Shown here: positions 24,880 through 34,435 of the stretch, one piece after another | Layout of the letters: each line of letters begins with the position of its first letter | How positions within the stretch are numbered: position 1 is the first letter of the stretch | From: Impatiens glandulifera | Lineage: Eukaryota; Streptophyta; Magnoliopsida; Ericales; Balsaminaceae | DNA length: 64,000 bases | Reading direction: 5' to 3' | NCBI RefSeq assembly: GCF_907164915.1 | Contig: NC_061870.1 | Coordinates: 2,563,273-2,627,272, forward strand | The notes under the pieces: generated by a model | The model's database searches: none | What the model was told of the DNA's origin: nothing | What the model saw: the letters and a program-made list of their open reading frames with translations, nothing else | Program-made: the position numbers and the translations under genes

Positions 24880-25735
24880 TCAGCACCTTCTTAGGATCAT
24901 CAGGGAGGACTTGAAGGACGCCTCTTGCCCGAGTAACAACACTGGACGGGCGCAAACTGTCTAATCTTCAAAGAAGTCACAGAGATTGGAATTCTGCAGC
25001 AAAGGGTGGGCACAAACAACACGATTGGAAACCAATTGCACCGGAACAGGGGCTTGAAGATAATTGCTCAAATAAGAAAAGGTTTAAGCAATTTTGGAAC
25101 GGTCTGTAGCTACGAAAACTTCCTCCAGACCGAACACTTGATTCAAACGGCGAGAAAGAAGTTCAATGGAGACCTACGCGCGCCTTGTAGTGTGGTTTGA
25201 TGTCCCGACCGAGGTCCAAACTAACCTGTAAGCGAAAAGTGAAGAGAGGAGGGCGACCGATGCCGATTCGACGCCAGGTCTTTGCAAAAGGGGGCTTTGA
25301 CGAAATGCTCCGGTCGATGGTAGGAGAAGATGACCGTGACAGTTCCTTGCACAACAAAACACGTTCCAGAGGGTGCACGACAACCGATCGAAGGCGCTTG
25401 AGGATGTCGGCCGACTTCCAATGTAGAAGTGCGATCATGACGAGAATCCATGTTGTTTGTGTTGTTCATGCCAATTGTGCCGATTGTGCCAATCGTGCCG
25501 ATTGTGCCGACAACGACCCAAATATCCAATCCAGAAACTATAATCGCGATATCTCCCGATTTCTCCGGCCATGAAATTCCTTCGGTCAGATTGTAAGGGG
25601 GAAAAAGACGCACCTGCTGGAGAAATTTGAGATCATTCCGACGTTGGTAGCTCCGGCGGCGTTTATGTGTCGGTCGTGTCCGAAGTGAGAAAATAAATCT
25701 CTAGAGAAAATTTCTCTCTCTAGGTGCGATTTTTT
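24880..25735 (-). other. GC-rich segment, probable LINE 5' region
   Basis: Markedly richer in G and C than its surroundings. Open frames exist on both strands (for example 25221-25613 minus and 25197-25574 plus) but none shows a known domain. A 9-bp repeat 'gccgattgt' occurs at 25468-25511. On the minus strand the segment starts with a CT/GA-rich leader. Position directly upstream of ORF1 suggests 5' UTR or the beginning of the LINE; it could instead be an older captured gene fragment. Confidence 0.4.
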
Positions 25736-25754
25736 TACGATTCACTTTCAAGAT

Positions 25755-25807
25755 GCCTTGGTGGTGAAATGGTAGACATGCGAGACTCAAAATCTCGTGC
25801 TAAAGAG
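25755..25807 (+). pseudogene. trnL-CAA: plastid-derived trnL-CAA fragment
   Basis: 53 bases begin GCCTTGGTGGTGAAATGGTA and run through the D-arm, a CAA anticodon loop (ACTCAAAAT) and the anticodon stem, then stop before the variable arm, T-arm and acceptor end. The sequence matches plastid trnL-CAA as I remember it with about one difference. It is a 5' fragment, so not a working tRNA; it fits nuclear-inserted plastid DNA, possibly via the mitochondrion. Confidence 0.8.
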
Positions 25808-25976
25808 ACACTAAAGTTTATGCCAATTCTTCTTCTACTTTGGGTTCAATTCATCCTACGGTGACCCGGAGTCGTGATGCACGAGCATTCTCTTCATTCA
25901 ATGGTTGTTTCAGCGGTTGTAATAGCTATAATATAAATGGAGAAAATGGATCCTTTTAATTGACGACTATCAAAAC

Positions 25977-27266
25977 TGTTAGGATCTAGGTAGCCGCTAG
26001 AGGACCGGGGGTTGGACCGGTTAGCGGTTCTCACTCGAAGGGTGGTGGTTAATCCGGTTAGAGATTAACACCAGGGGTTTCAATACTACACAACCTGTCA
26101 CAAACCCTTGAACTAGGTTCAAGCGCGGAAGAGGTTTGCTTTCAGGTTGAAGCGGCACACTTGTATGATAGGCAGAATCGGTATTATATAATGGAGGTTT
26201 GAGATTTGATGGGTCGGCTTCGGTAATCTGGAAATTCGGCTTGGATAGGGTTAAGTCGGTTATAGCGGTACGGATCGGTTAGATAATGAAACCGGCAGAC
26301 AGTAAATAACAAGACAGATTTTATGGATGTTCGGAGATAAAACTCCTACGTCACCCCTTCCTCTCGAAACCGCGAGAAGGATATTCACTAAGGAATACAA
26401 GTACAATCCGATCGAGACTTATTTCCTGCTCGATAACACTCTTACAATTTACACCGAAATTGTAAAACACACTTTAACTTTAGCACTTAGGCTTTCTTAG
26501 AACAACACAGTCTTATCACTTGTAGAATAAATGCTCTTAGAGATTCTCACTTGTCCCACTGTGTCTCATTTACTCTTCTTCAAATGCCCCTTTTATAGGT
26601 GAAATATGCCAACGGTCATATTTCACTGCCTTGAATCTGATTGGCTGAGTAGAGGTGCAGTGATTCAGTGTTTCAGAGATTCAGACCTGCGGTCATTTCC
26701 TCAGACCTGATGGTCAACCTCAGACTTGGCAGTCTGTTCTTCCGGTAGGTAAGACAGACCTGCTAGGTTTGTCTTTTACTCAATGTAGGCACTGTCTGTT
26801 GGACAGTTGTCTGTACTTGGAAGATCTTCTTTCTGACTTATCCCGAAGTGGAAAGATCCGGTAGTACTGTCTTCTGCAGCCTACAGTCTTTCCTCAGACT
26901 TGTATGGATATGGAAGTGTTTAGTCTGTTCCTTTGGTATCATTCTTAACAGATACCCGAATTGTCTTCTTGTACTGGTCGGTCATTTTGACTTAACCGAA
27001 TGGTTTTCGGTATGAGTGATGTAACCGGTCTTCTTCCGGTTATTCCTCTGCCTTGTGGCTGATCGGCTGTTTGATGTTTCCGGTTTTAAGCTTTGGTCGA
27101 TCCTTTCTTTGTGCGGTCAAGTTCCAGGTATTCTTGGTCGGTTTACTAGTTTGACCGGTTAATTTTCTTTAGCCGGTTCTTTTGTTTATCCGGTCCGGTT
27201 CCTTGTTCCTGCATGGAAAGTTTATTTAAGTTAGGTTTATTTGAACCGGTCTGATTTTATCTAACA
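25977..27266 (-). mobile_element. solo LTR, copy B
   Basis: A 1290-bp segment begins TGTTAGGATCTAGG and ends TTTTATCTAACA, with TGTTAG/CTAACA terminal inverted repeats. A perfect 5-bp target duplication AAAAC flanks it (25972-25976 and 27267-27271). It is the reverse complement relative of the solo LTR at 20680-21972. TATA and CCAAT boxes read on the minus strand, giving the orientation. No internal retrotransposon sequence is attached. Confidence 0.95.
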
Positions 27267-27297
27267 AAAACAATCAAAAAAATGTTACAAAATTTAT

Positions 27298-27360
27298 GGA
27301 GCGACAAATGTTTTAAGAATTCAAGAGAAAGTCACGGCGAAACGAGCCGTTTATCATTAC
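27298..27360 (+). pseudogene. rrn23: plastid 23S rRNA (rrn23) 3'-region fragment
   Basis: The stretch containing GTCACGGCGAAACGAGCCGT and 'ttatcattac' matches the region near the 3' end of plastid 23S rRNA as I remember it, then diverges at 27361. Like the trnL-CAA scrap, it comes from the plastid inverted repeat. Only about 60 bases are recognisable, so this is a moderate-confidence call. Confidence 0.55.
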
Positions 27361-27989
27361 AGGTAAGGAAATTTCTTAATGAGTTACGTACTTACTTAAA
27401 ATGTAATAAAACTTAGTTTTAAGAAATGTCTTCTTGATTTTGTCTTCAGACAATCTTCACATATCTGCTTGCCGCCATTTCCATGGAAATGCCTTGCTGT
27501 TGATCGTCCAATTACATTCTTCTAAGCCAAACACTGGACGACTATCTTCAGCCGACAAAGTTTGTTGCTTCGTGTACACGGAGCCTCTGTCTAGAGAAAA
27601 AAATAAAGGTAATAAATTGGAGAAAGCCTTTTATTGTGATTTAATTGATCAACATCCGGCAGGGAGTACATCGCGTTTATCTGGAGATGTTTGTAGAGGC
27701 AATCGAGTGATAGCAACCTCGGTGGGATGACGCGTTTAAGTTCAGGACCGGAGGAGGATCATACATTATTTCTAAGTCGTCGGAGACTTTGGGCTCAGCA
27801 GACGAAGGAAAGTTACCCATTACTTTGACACTTCGTTTATCATACGAAGCTTCTTCGCTAACGATAAATACAGATCTTCCATTGGAAATATTGATGATTC
27901 AGAATCAAGAATATTGTGGGAGGGAGGATCTCGGAATGAAAAATAATATTATATTAAAAAAATAAACAAATAAATGATAATAAATTTAA
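27361..27989. other. unassigned segment of normal base composition
   Basis: Less AT-rich than its neighbours and open for 98 codons on the plus strand (27434-27730), but no domain is recognisable. A dyad-like 'acgaagcttcttcgct' occurs near 27845. It could be a gene fragment or more organelle-derived sequence; I see nothing decisive. Confidence 0.3.
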
Positions 27990-28200
27990 TGGAGTTATAT
28001 ATAAATTAGTAGTGTTAGCACGTAATATTAAATATAACAAAATATTATAACAATAGGTCTTTAAATGACAAAAATGTAGGAGAGTCTTAAATTTGACCAA
28101 ATCCTTCACACAATAGTATTAAATTTATCATTTTTCTCATTTGACATAACTTGATTCGACTAAGAAATGTAAGAAGAGAGAAGAGATGGAACCACATAAT
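27990..28200 (-). repeat. dispersed AT-rich repeat, copy 2
   Basis: Reverse-complement relative of 15250-15460 (shared 'ataatattttgttatattta' and 'gataaatttaatact' phrases in the same order). Boundaries are approximate. Confidence 0.5.
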
Positions 28201-28920
28201 TCGCTCTCTAATTCACTCTACAAATTAAATATCTTTATTTTTTTTTAATCCAAAAATGCCTTAATTTTTTTAAAAAAAATTGACATAATCAAGAAAAAAA
28301 ATAATAAGACTCATCCCACTCCATTAAGATAACCTAGTGATAAGTGTTTGTTTATAGACCAAAATGTCACGAGTTTGATTTAATTTGGAAGCGTTTTAAG
28401 TTTAAACGGAGTTATGGTTGTAAAGTGTCATATTAGTTTTTCTTTAGTTTTCAAAAAAATAAAATAATAACAAGACCCTTAATTTCTATTTCTAAGAGTT
28501 TGTTTGATTTTGTGTTTTTTGTTTTAAAGATTTTAAAGATTTTTCTTAAAATAATTATTTGATAAAAAAGAATTAAGTTATTTGGATTTATAATTGATTT
28601 AATTAATAACTATTTTTTTTTATATTTAAGTTTAATAAAATAAAATATTTAATTAATGAAATGATTAATTTTATTGTTAAAATTATAATATGATATAAAT
28701 AAAGTTTATAAAAAAAAATGAAGCTTCTATTTTCTAGAGAAATCTGGGGGATCCGAGATCTTTCTTTGACAATTGACACACACACATTCCTAATATATAT
28801 TGAGCATTGACTAGGACCATTGCCATAAATTTGTGCATGATAAGAATCGAACACACATAAAAGATCCTAACGACAGCTAAATTCCAATTAATTAATCCGA
28901 GCAGATCAGTTAGTTTCAAG
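28201..28920. other. AT-rich intergenic region with a tRNA-like remnant
   Basis: Mostly A/T-rich. At about 28325-28385 'gataacctagtgataagtg' and 'gtcacgagtttgattt' resemble box A and box B of a tRNA-derived SINE head, but are degenerate. The last 150 bp may hold the promoter and leader of the gene at 28921. Confidence 0.4.
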
Positions 28921-29127
28921 ATGCCATTTGTCTTTTGTAAAAGAGAGGAGAGAGAATTGGGTAGGCAACAAGCGGCTGGGATGTGTCCTTACTGCGGAGG
29001 AAAGGTGGAAACCGTTGATGTTGCTTCTCGATGGAAGTCTTGCTTTCTTACTATCTGCTTCACTTTCAATCGAAAATACTTTTGCACCCTCTGCAACAAA
29101 CCACTGATCGTAAACTATTATGATTGA
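28921..29127 (+). CDS. small double-CxxC protein, 68 residues, function unknown
   Basis: Single-exon frame from ATG to TGA. The protein has a short basic N-terminus, a first pair CPYC (residues 22-25) followed by GGKVETVDV, a hydrophobic Cys-containing middle (SCFLTICF), and a second pair CTLC (55-58) followed by NKPL. Two CxxC knuckles about 30 residues apart suggest one zinc site. I recall similar short plant proteins with a CPYCGG start, without assigned function. The frame is free of defects and codon use looks ordinary, unlike the surrounding decayed repeats. It could be a young retrocopy; no poly(A) tract or target duplication was found. Confidence 0.65.
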   Translation: MPFVFCKREERELGRQQAAGMCPYCGGKVETVDVASRWKSCFLTICFTFNRKYFCTLCNKPLIVNYYD

Positions 29128-30056
29128 ATTCTTTTCATTCTATTCAAACCGGGAATGTGTTACATTTGCAAAGACTATTTATATCCTCTTCTGGTGTGTT
29201 AATTTAATGGAAGCACATATGGCTTAGTTTGCTCTCAAGTTTGCAAAAGATTCGTAGCAACCATAATTTCATCAGACACGGTTCTCCATCAGAATTCAGA
29301 ACTCTTCTTGGAAGTTATAGATATAGATGTCATTTCTTACTTTGATATTAACCATTTTTCTTCAAAGGGTGTTTGTTCAATCAGCCCATTCTCTTTGTGA
29401 TTGGACTTGATTTTCCATTTTTTCAGGTTTCATTCCACCATTTTGTAAATTATTTCTTCTTGATTGTATAATTTTTTTAGGAAAAAAATTAAAGAAGTGA
29501 ATTTTCGTAGTTTCTTCTTTTCATTTTCATTTTTTTTTTGGTTAGATATGTTTCTTGAATTTGTTTTGATGGTGGTTATTTGAGATTTTATTCTAAAAAT
29601 ATCTTAGTTAATGAAAAAAATAAGCATATAATATAATTTTGTGTTTAAAAATTATTTTTTATAATAAGAATGTAGGAGAACTTCAGATATAAAATAAATC
29701 TTTTAATGGTTAAATAATGTAATAAAAATAGAATTTATAAAAAAAAATAGATTAATTTTTAAAAAAAATATATATTATCTTGTTTCAAGATATAAAATAT
29801 AACTATATATTAAAAATATTTTGTTTATACTTACAAAATTTTTAAAAAACCTGTCAAATTTATTAAGTAAGTTAACCAAAAATAAATCAATGTTAATTTT
29901 TGTCAACTACACAATTATTAAGCGTCAAAAATCAATAATCAAACATCCATCATCAAGAATCATGCATCAAAGATGGAGTAACTATACAACTATGAAACGT
30001 TAAACATCAAGTATCAATTATCAAGCCTCCAACATAAAAAAAAATGCATCACATCA
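29128..30056. other. AT-rich region between the CxxC gene and the 18S pseudogene
   Basis: The first 300-400 bp probably include the 3' UTR of the 28921 gene. After 29600 it is low-complexity A/T sequence. From 29890 to 30045 there are loose 'catcaa' and 'atcaa' repeats. No gene is seen. Confidence 0.5.
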
Positions 30057-30757
30057 TAAGGTAGATGGAGCGCAAATTACCCAATCCTGACATGGTGAAG
30101 TACAAATTATACAATCTTGACACGGTGAGGTAGTGAAAATAAATATAATTGGAATGATTACAATCTAAATTCCTTAACGAGGATCCATTGGAGGGCAAGT
30201 CTAGTGCCAACAGCTGCAGTAATATCAATTCCAATAGCGTATATTTAAGTTAGATAAAAAGCTTGTAGTTGGACTTTGTGTTGGGATGATCAATTCGCCT
30301 TGGTGAGTATCGATCGTCTTGACTCTATTGTCGACGATGTGCTCCTGACCTTAATTGACTGGGTCGTGCCTCCAACGCTGTTACTTTGAAAAAATCAGAG
30401 TGCTCAAAGCAATCATTCGCTCTGAATATATTAGCATGGGATACCATTATAGGATTTCGATCGTATTACGTTGGCCTTTGGGATCGGAGTAATAATTAAT
30501 AGGGACAGTCGGGGGCATTCGTATTTCATAGTTAGAGGTGAAATTCTTGGATTTATGAACAACTGCGAAAGCATTTGGCAAGGATATTTTCATTAATCAA
30601 TAATAAAAGTTAGGGGCTCGAAGACAATCAGATACCGTCATAGTCTCAACCATAAACGATGCCGATCAGGGATCAACGAATGTTATTTTTAAGACTCCGC
30701 TTGCATCTTATGAGAAATCAAAGTCTTTGAGTTTCGGGGGGAGTATTGTCACAAGGA

Positions 30758-30788
<31 letters not shown>

Positions 30789-32065
30789 TCTAGTAGTGGA
30801 GCCCAGGGGCGGAGCCACCCATGGGCTAGGGTGGGCTCTAGCCCCACCTAATTTTAAATGCTAAAAGAAATTTTTTTATATATGTGTTTGACATATGAGT
30901 CTTAGTCTAGTTGGCTAATTTTGGAAATGTGAATATGAGGTCAGGTGATCAAACCTTGCCTCATCTTTAACTTATTTATATATAAAATTTTGGTATTTAT
31001 TTTAAATTTATATAATAATTATACATTATTTTTATTTATTTCAATATAATTAATAATACCAATTATTTATAAGGGTAAAATATAAAAATAATAATAATAT
31101 TGTTTTATATTTTTTAATTTTAAACTATTTCAAAAATTTATAAGAAAAATATAAATTAATATTAATAAACAAGTTAAAATAAAGAATTTGATATCTCTAC
31201 TCAAGAACTTAACAAATCTCCTAAAATTGATGTTGATGTAAGTTCTCTTAAACTTGATCAAACATTACGTATTCTGATATGAAAATATCCTTTTAATCAA
31301 AGGGATGAAAATAGACGAGCTTATATCAAGATGGGGTCATATCAGCCTATTAAGGATGAGTACCCGCCGACCAAATTTGGAAATCAAAATCGACGGTTCC
31401 AAAGTCATTGGTTTAAGAAATTTACTTGGTTAGAATACTCTCCTTTGAAAGATGCTGCTTTTTGTTTCTCATGTTTCTTGTTTTAACATAAGCAACCCCA
31501 AAACCTACATTTACAATAGATGGATTCAAATATTGAAAACGAGTTAATGATGAGGATATATGCTCTTTTGTTATGCATATAGGATATAATATTTCACCAC
31601 ATAATAGGGCAGTTGAATATCTTGATAATCTAATGAATATCATTGTCATATTGACAAAGTACTAAATGCACAGTTTTTAGATGAAAAACAAAATAACAGA
31701 TTACGGCTTACAGCAACAACTATTGAAAGCACTTGGTGGCTCACTTTGCAAACGTGTGCATTGAGAGGGCATGACGAGTTTCCATCTTCTAATAATCATA
31801 AAAAAATTATTGAAAAAAAAGCGGAACGTAGAAAGTTAAATCTGATATGCAAGTTGGAGTCAACCCCAGGTAATTTTTCATCCTGGCTCCGCCCCTGGTG
31901 GAGCCTACGGCTTAATTTGAATGAACATGAGAAAACTTACCAGTTCCAGACATAATAAGGATTGACTGACTGAGAGCTCTTTCTTGATTCTATGGATGGT
32001 GGTGCATGGTCGTTCTTACTTGGTGGAGCCGATTTGTCTGGTTATTTACGTTAACGAACGAGACC
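30057..32065 (+). pseudogene. nuclear 18S rRNA pseudogene, split by a hAT element
   Basis: Recognisable 18S blocks in order: 'gcgcaaattacccaatcctgac', 'aacgaggatccattggaggg', 'ccaatagcgtatatttaag', 'gggtcgtgcctcc', 'ggtgaaattcttggattta', 'aaacttaaaggaattgacgg', then after the hAT insertion 'acggcttaatttga', 'ctgagagctctttcttgat' and 'gttaacgaacgagacc'. It covers about the middle half of the gene only. A 30-bp tandem duplication lies at 30070-30130 and about 25 bp are missing next to it (around 30140). Many substitutions are C to T or G to A, as in methylated silent rDNA. It is not functional. Confidence 0.95.
30804..31898 (+). mobile_element. hAT-type DNA transposon, internally deleted, inside the 18S pseudogene
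   Basis: Terminal inverted repeats are perfect over 14 bp (CAGGGGCGGAGCCA and TGGCTCCGCCCCTG), and a perfect 8-bp target duplication GTGGAGCC flanks the element (30796-30803, 31899-31906). The plus strand still encodes part of a TTF-type zinc finger as in ZMYM1-like hAT transposases: MGSYQPIKDEYPPTKFGNQN then WLEYSPLKDAAFCFSCFLF (about 31330-31485), followed by a stop. The catalytic and dimerisation domains are missing, so mobility would need a transposase in trans. Confidence 0.95.
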
Positions 32066-32190
32066 GTGTTAAATGGAATAAAGCGTTGACGTATAAGCAC
32101 ATATGGGCCATCGAGAGCAAACAAGAATCACTCTGGATCAAGTGGGTCCACACCCAGTTTCTGAAACACGAATCAAGCGTTTGGACAACT
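32066..32190 (+). pseudogene. LINE fragment (zf-RVT region)
   Basis: Immediately after 18S similarity stops, the plus strand reads KWNKALTYKHIWAIESKQES then LWIKWVHTQFLKHESSVWT, closely resembling the part just after the RT in the LINE at 15886-25735 (NKAPTFKHLWALERNQESL). The fragment ends after about 40 codons in AT-rich sequence. Confidence 0.8.
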
Positions 32191-32403
32191 TATTTATTAT
32201 ATATATTTTCAAACGAAAGAGTTTTTTAATATTGTATAAGATACCTCATTCAAGATCAATAATACTTCCAATGCATGTCAACTAATCAACTAATCAACTA
32301 GGAGCAACAATTTTTCATCACATTTAATAATCTTTTCAATGGAATCTTAAATAATATTAAAAATTTGAGGAAAAAGTAGATTTGATAAATTGTAAATATC
32401 ACT

Positions 32404-33560
32404 AAAACACATATATTGTAGTTAATTCAAATTTACACTCATATATATAACCATCACACTATCCCCTCAAATACATATAGTTAATACAAATTTGCACACA
32501 CATATACAACCTTCAAACTATTTTCTCAAACACATATAGTTAATTCAAATTTGTACCCACATATACTACCATTACACTATCTCCTCAAATACATATAGTT
32601 AATTGAATTTTTTTATTCACGTGTACAATCACAATATCCTTTCAAACACATATAGTTCATTCAAATTGTACCAACATATATCATCATCACACTATCCTCT
32701 TAAATACATAAAATACATATAGTTCGTTAAAATTTGCATCCACATATATCATCATCACATTATTCCTTCAAACACATATAATTAATTCAAATTTACGTAC
32801 ACCCACATATATTAATATAGGGTATCTCTTCAAACAAATATAATTCACTCTAGTTTGCATTTGTAAAGATTCAAACTTTGATCTCTAATGTGAAAAGTAA
32901 TTATTTTAACTACTAGACTATTGTGATTAATGAAGTTTATTTATAATTTTATGTATACATATATATATTTTATAACATTATAAATATTAAAAATTTTATT
33001 TTTATTTATAAAATTTACAAATAATATTTCTTTCTTTATTAGTAAGTTAAAAATATTTTTTCACTATAAAAAAAAATATTAGACAAATAATAAAAAAAAT
33101 ATTTTTAATTAATATTGCAAATTAAGTTATAAATATATATATATATATATATAATCTTTTTTATGATTTATGTATATATATAATATATAATTAAATATAT
33201 TATAAAATAATTAATATAATAATAATTAATTTTATATATATTATTATTATTATTTATTAAAAAGAATTCTAGTGAAAAATATATATACAAATTAAAAAAA
33301 ATAATAATTAAGAATAACGTTACAATAATGATATATATATATATATATATGGAGATAAGTAAAAATATATTAATTTAGAACGTGACAATTATTAATTTAT
33401 TTTTATTTAAATAATAAATTAAGTTTTAAATAGAGTGTTATATATATATATATATATAATATATAATTATATAGTTTATGAAATAATTAATAAAAATAGA
33501 ATAATTAATATATATATATATATATATATAATTATTTATTAAAAAAATATAATATATATG
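32404..33560. repeat. AT-rich repeat with about 60-bp tandem units (first copy)
   Basis: From 32404 to 32850 there are seven or more degenerate units of 'cacatatagttaattcaaattt...catcacactatcctctcaaa'. They are followed by a tRNA-like stretch on the minus strand (32880-32935: box A 'tagtctagtagttaaaa', box B-like 'gatcaaagtttgaatc') and by A/T-rich sequence to 33560. The same succession recurs in shorter form at 38936-39600. Confidence 0.65.
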
Positions 33561-33878
33561 ACCATCACAAAATCACTTCACATATAGTTCATTTTTACTT
33601 AAATTCACCTATACAAATATCACACTATTTCCATCTATTTCATTCAATTTTACACCCACATATATTACAATCACACCTTCTCTTAAAACACATGTAATTA
33701 ATTTAAATTTACATTCATCCACATATATCACCATCGCATTATCCTTCAAAAAAAAAATATAATTCACTTAAATTTGTATTTGCAATGATATAGTTCATTC
33801 AAATTTACACAATATATCCCTTCAGACACATAATTATTCAAATTTATATCCACATATATCAACATCAAACTATCTCTT

Positions 33879-33953
<75 letters not shown>
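33561..33953. repeat. about 60-bp tandem units and long (TA)n microsatellite
   Basis: Further units of the 'catatagttcattcaaattt' repeat occupy 33561-33880, followed by about 70 bp of uninterrupted TA repeats (33883-33953) that directly precede the first Helitron-like unit. Confidence 0.8.
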
Positions 33954-33959
<6 letters not shown>

Positions 33960-34435
33960 TGATGCTTAATTTTGAAAGTGTCTGAATTGTCTGGTCGATA
34001 GCGGTAATTAATTTGGATATATATGTGAGAATAATGAATACTTGGGTCGGATTATGGGTTGACCCGCCCATAAATTTAAAACGGTTAAAAATAAAATTAA
34101 AAAATATATAGGTATGTTTCGAACTTGCAACCTAACAAAACAAGTACAACTTTTTAACCAACTAGGCTAATAACACTTTATATTTTTAATTTAACACCAA
34201 ATTTGATGAACAAAAGACGTTGTAACAATATAAGTTTAACTTTTTAACTAACTGATCTATATATATAATGATGCTTAATTTTGAAAGTGTCCGGATTGTC
34301 GGGTCAAGAGTTGTTGTTAATTTGGATATATATATGAGAGTAAAAGAATATTTGAGTCGGATTCTGGTTTAACCCGCCCATAAATTTAAAACGGTTAAAA
34401 ATAAAATAAAAAATGGTATAGGTATGTTTCGAACT

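Larger units (their letters stand above)
15886..25735 (-). mobile_element. L1-type LINE retrotransposon, degenerate, split by a solo LTR
   Basis: Minus-strand element with the plant L1 order: GC-rich 5' region (about 24880-25735), ORF1 with nucleic-acid-binding features, endonuclease, reverse transcriptase and a C-terminal zf-RVT region. A T-run at about 15883-15897 on the plus strand fits the 3' poly(A) tail. The solo LTR at 20680-21972 interrupts ORF1, so net length is about 8.5 kb. The 5' boundary near 25735 (after a 'ctctagagagaaa...' segment) is inferred; no clear target duplication was found. Many stops and frameshifts show it is inactive. Confidence 0.8.

Noticed and set aside
25197..25613. 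Overlapping frames on both strands, one with a TIG repeat
   Set aside because: The repeat is a 9-bp microsatellite and neither frame shows a domain; treated as probable LINE 5' region.
25755..25807. Functional tRNA-Leu gene
   Set aside because: Only the 5' two thirds are present; variable arm, T-arm and acceptor 3' strand are missing.
20680..27266. One complete LTR retrotransposon between the two LTRs
   Set aside because: The LTRs are inverted relative to each other, each has its own different TSD, and the DNA between is LINE and plastid-derived.
31984..32229. 81-codon plus-strand open frame
   Set aside because: It is a translation of 18S rRNA joined to a LINE fragment, not a gene.
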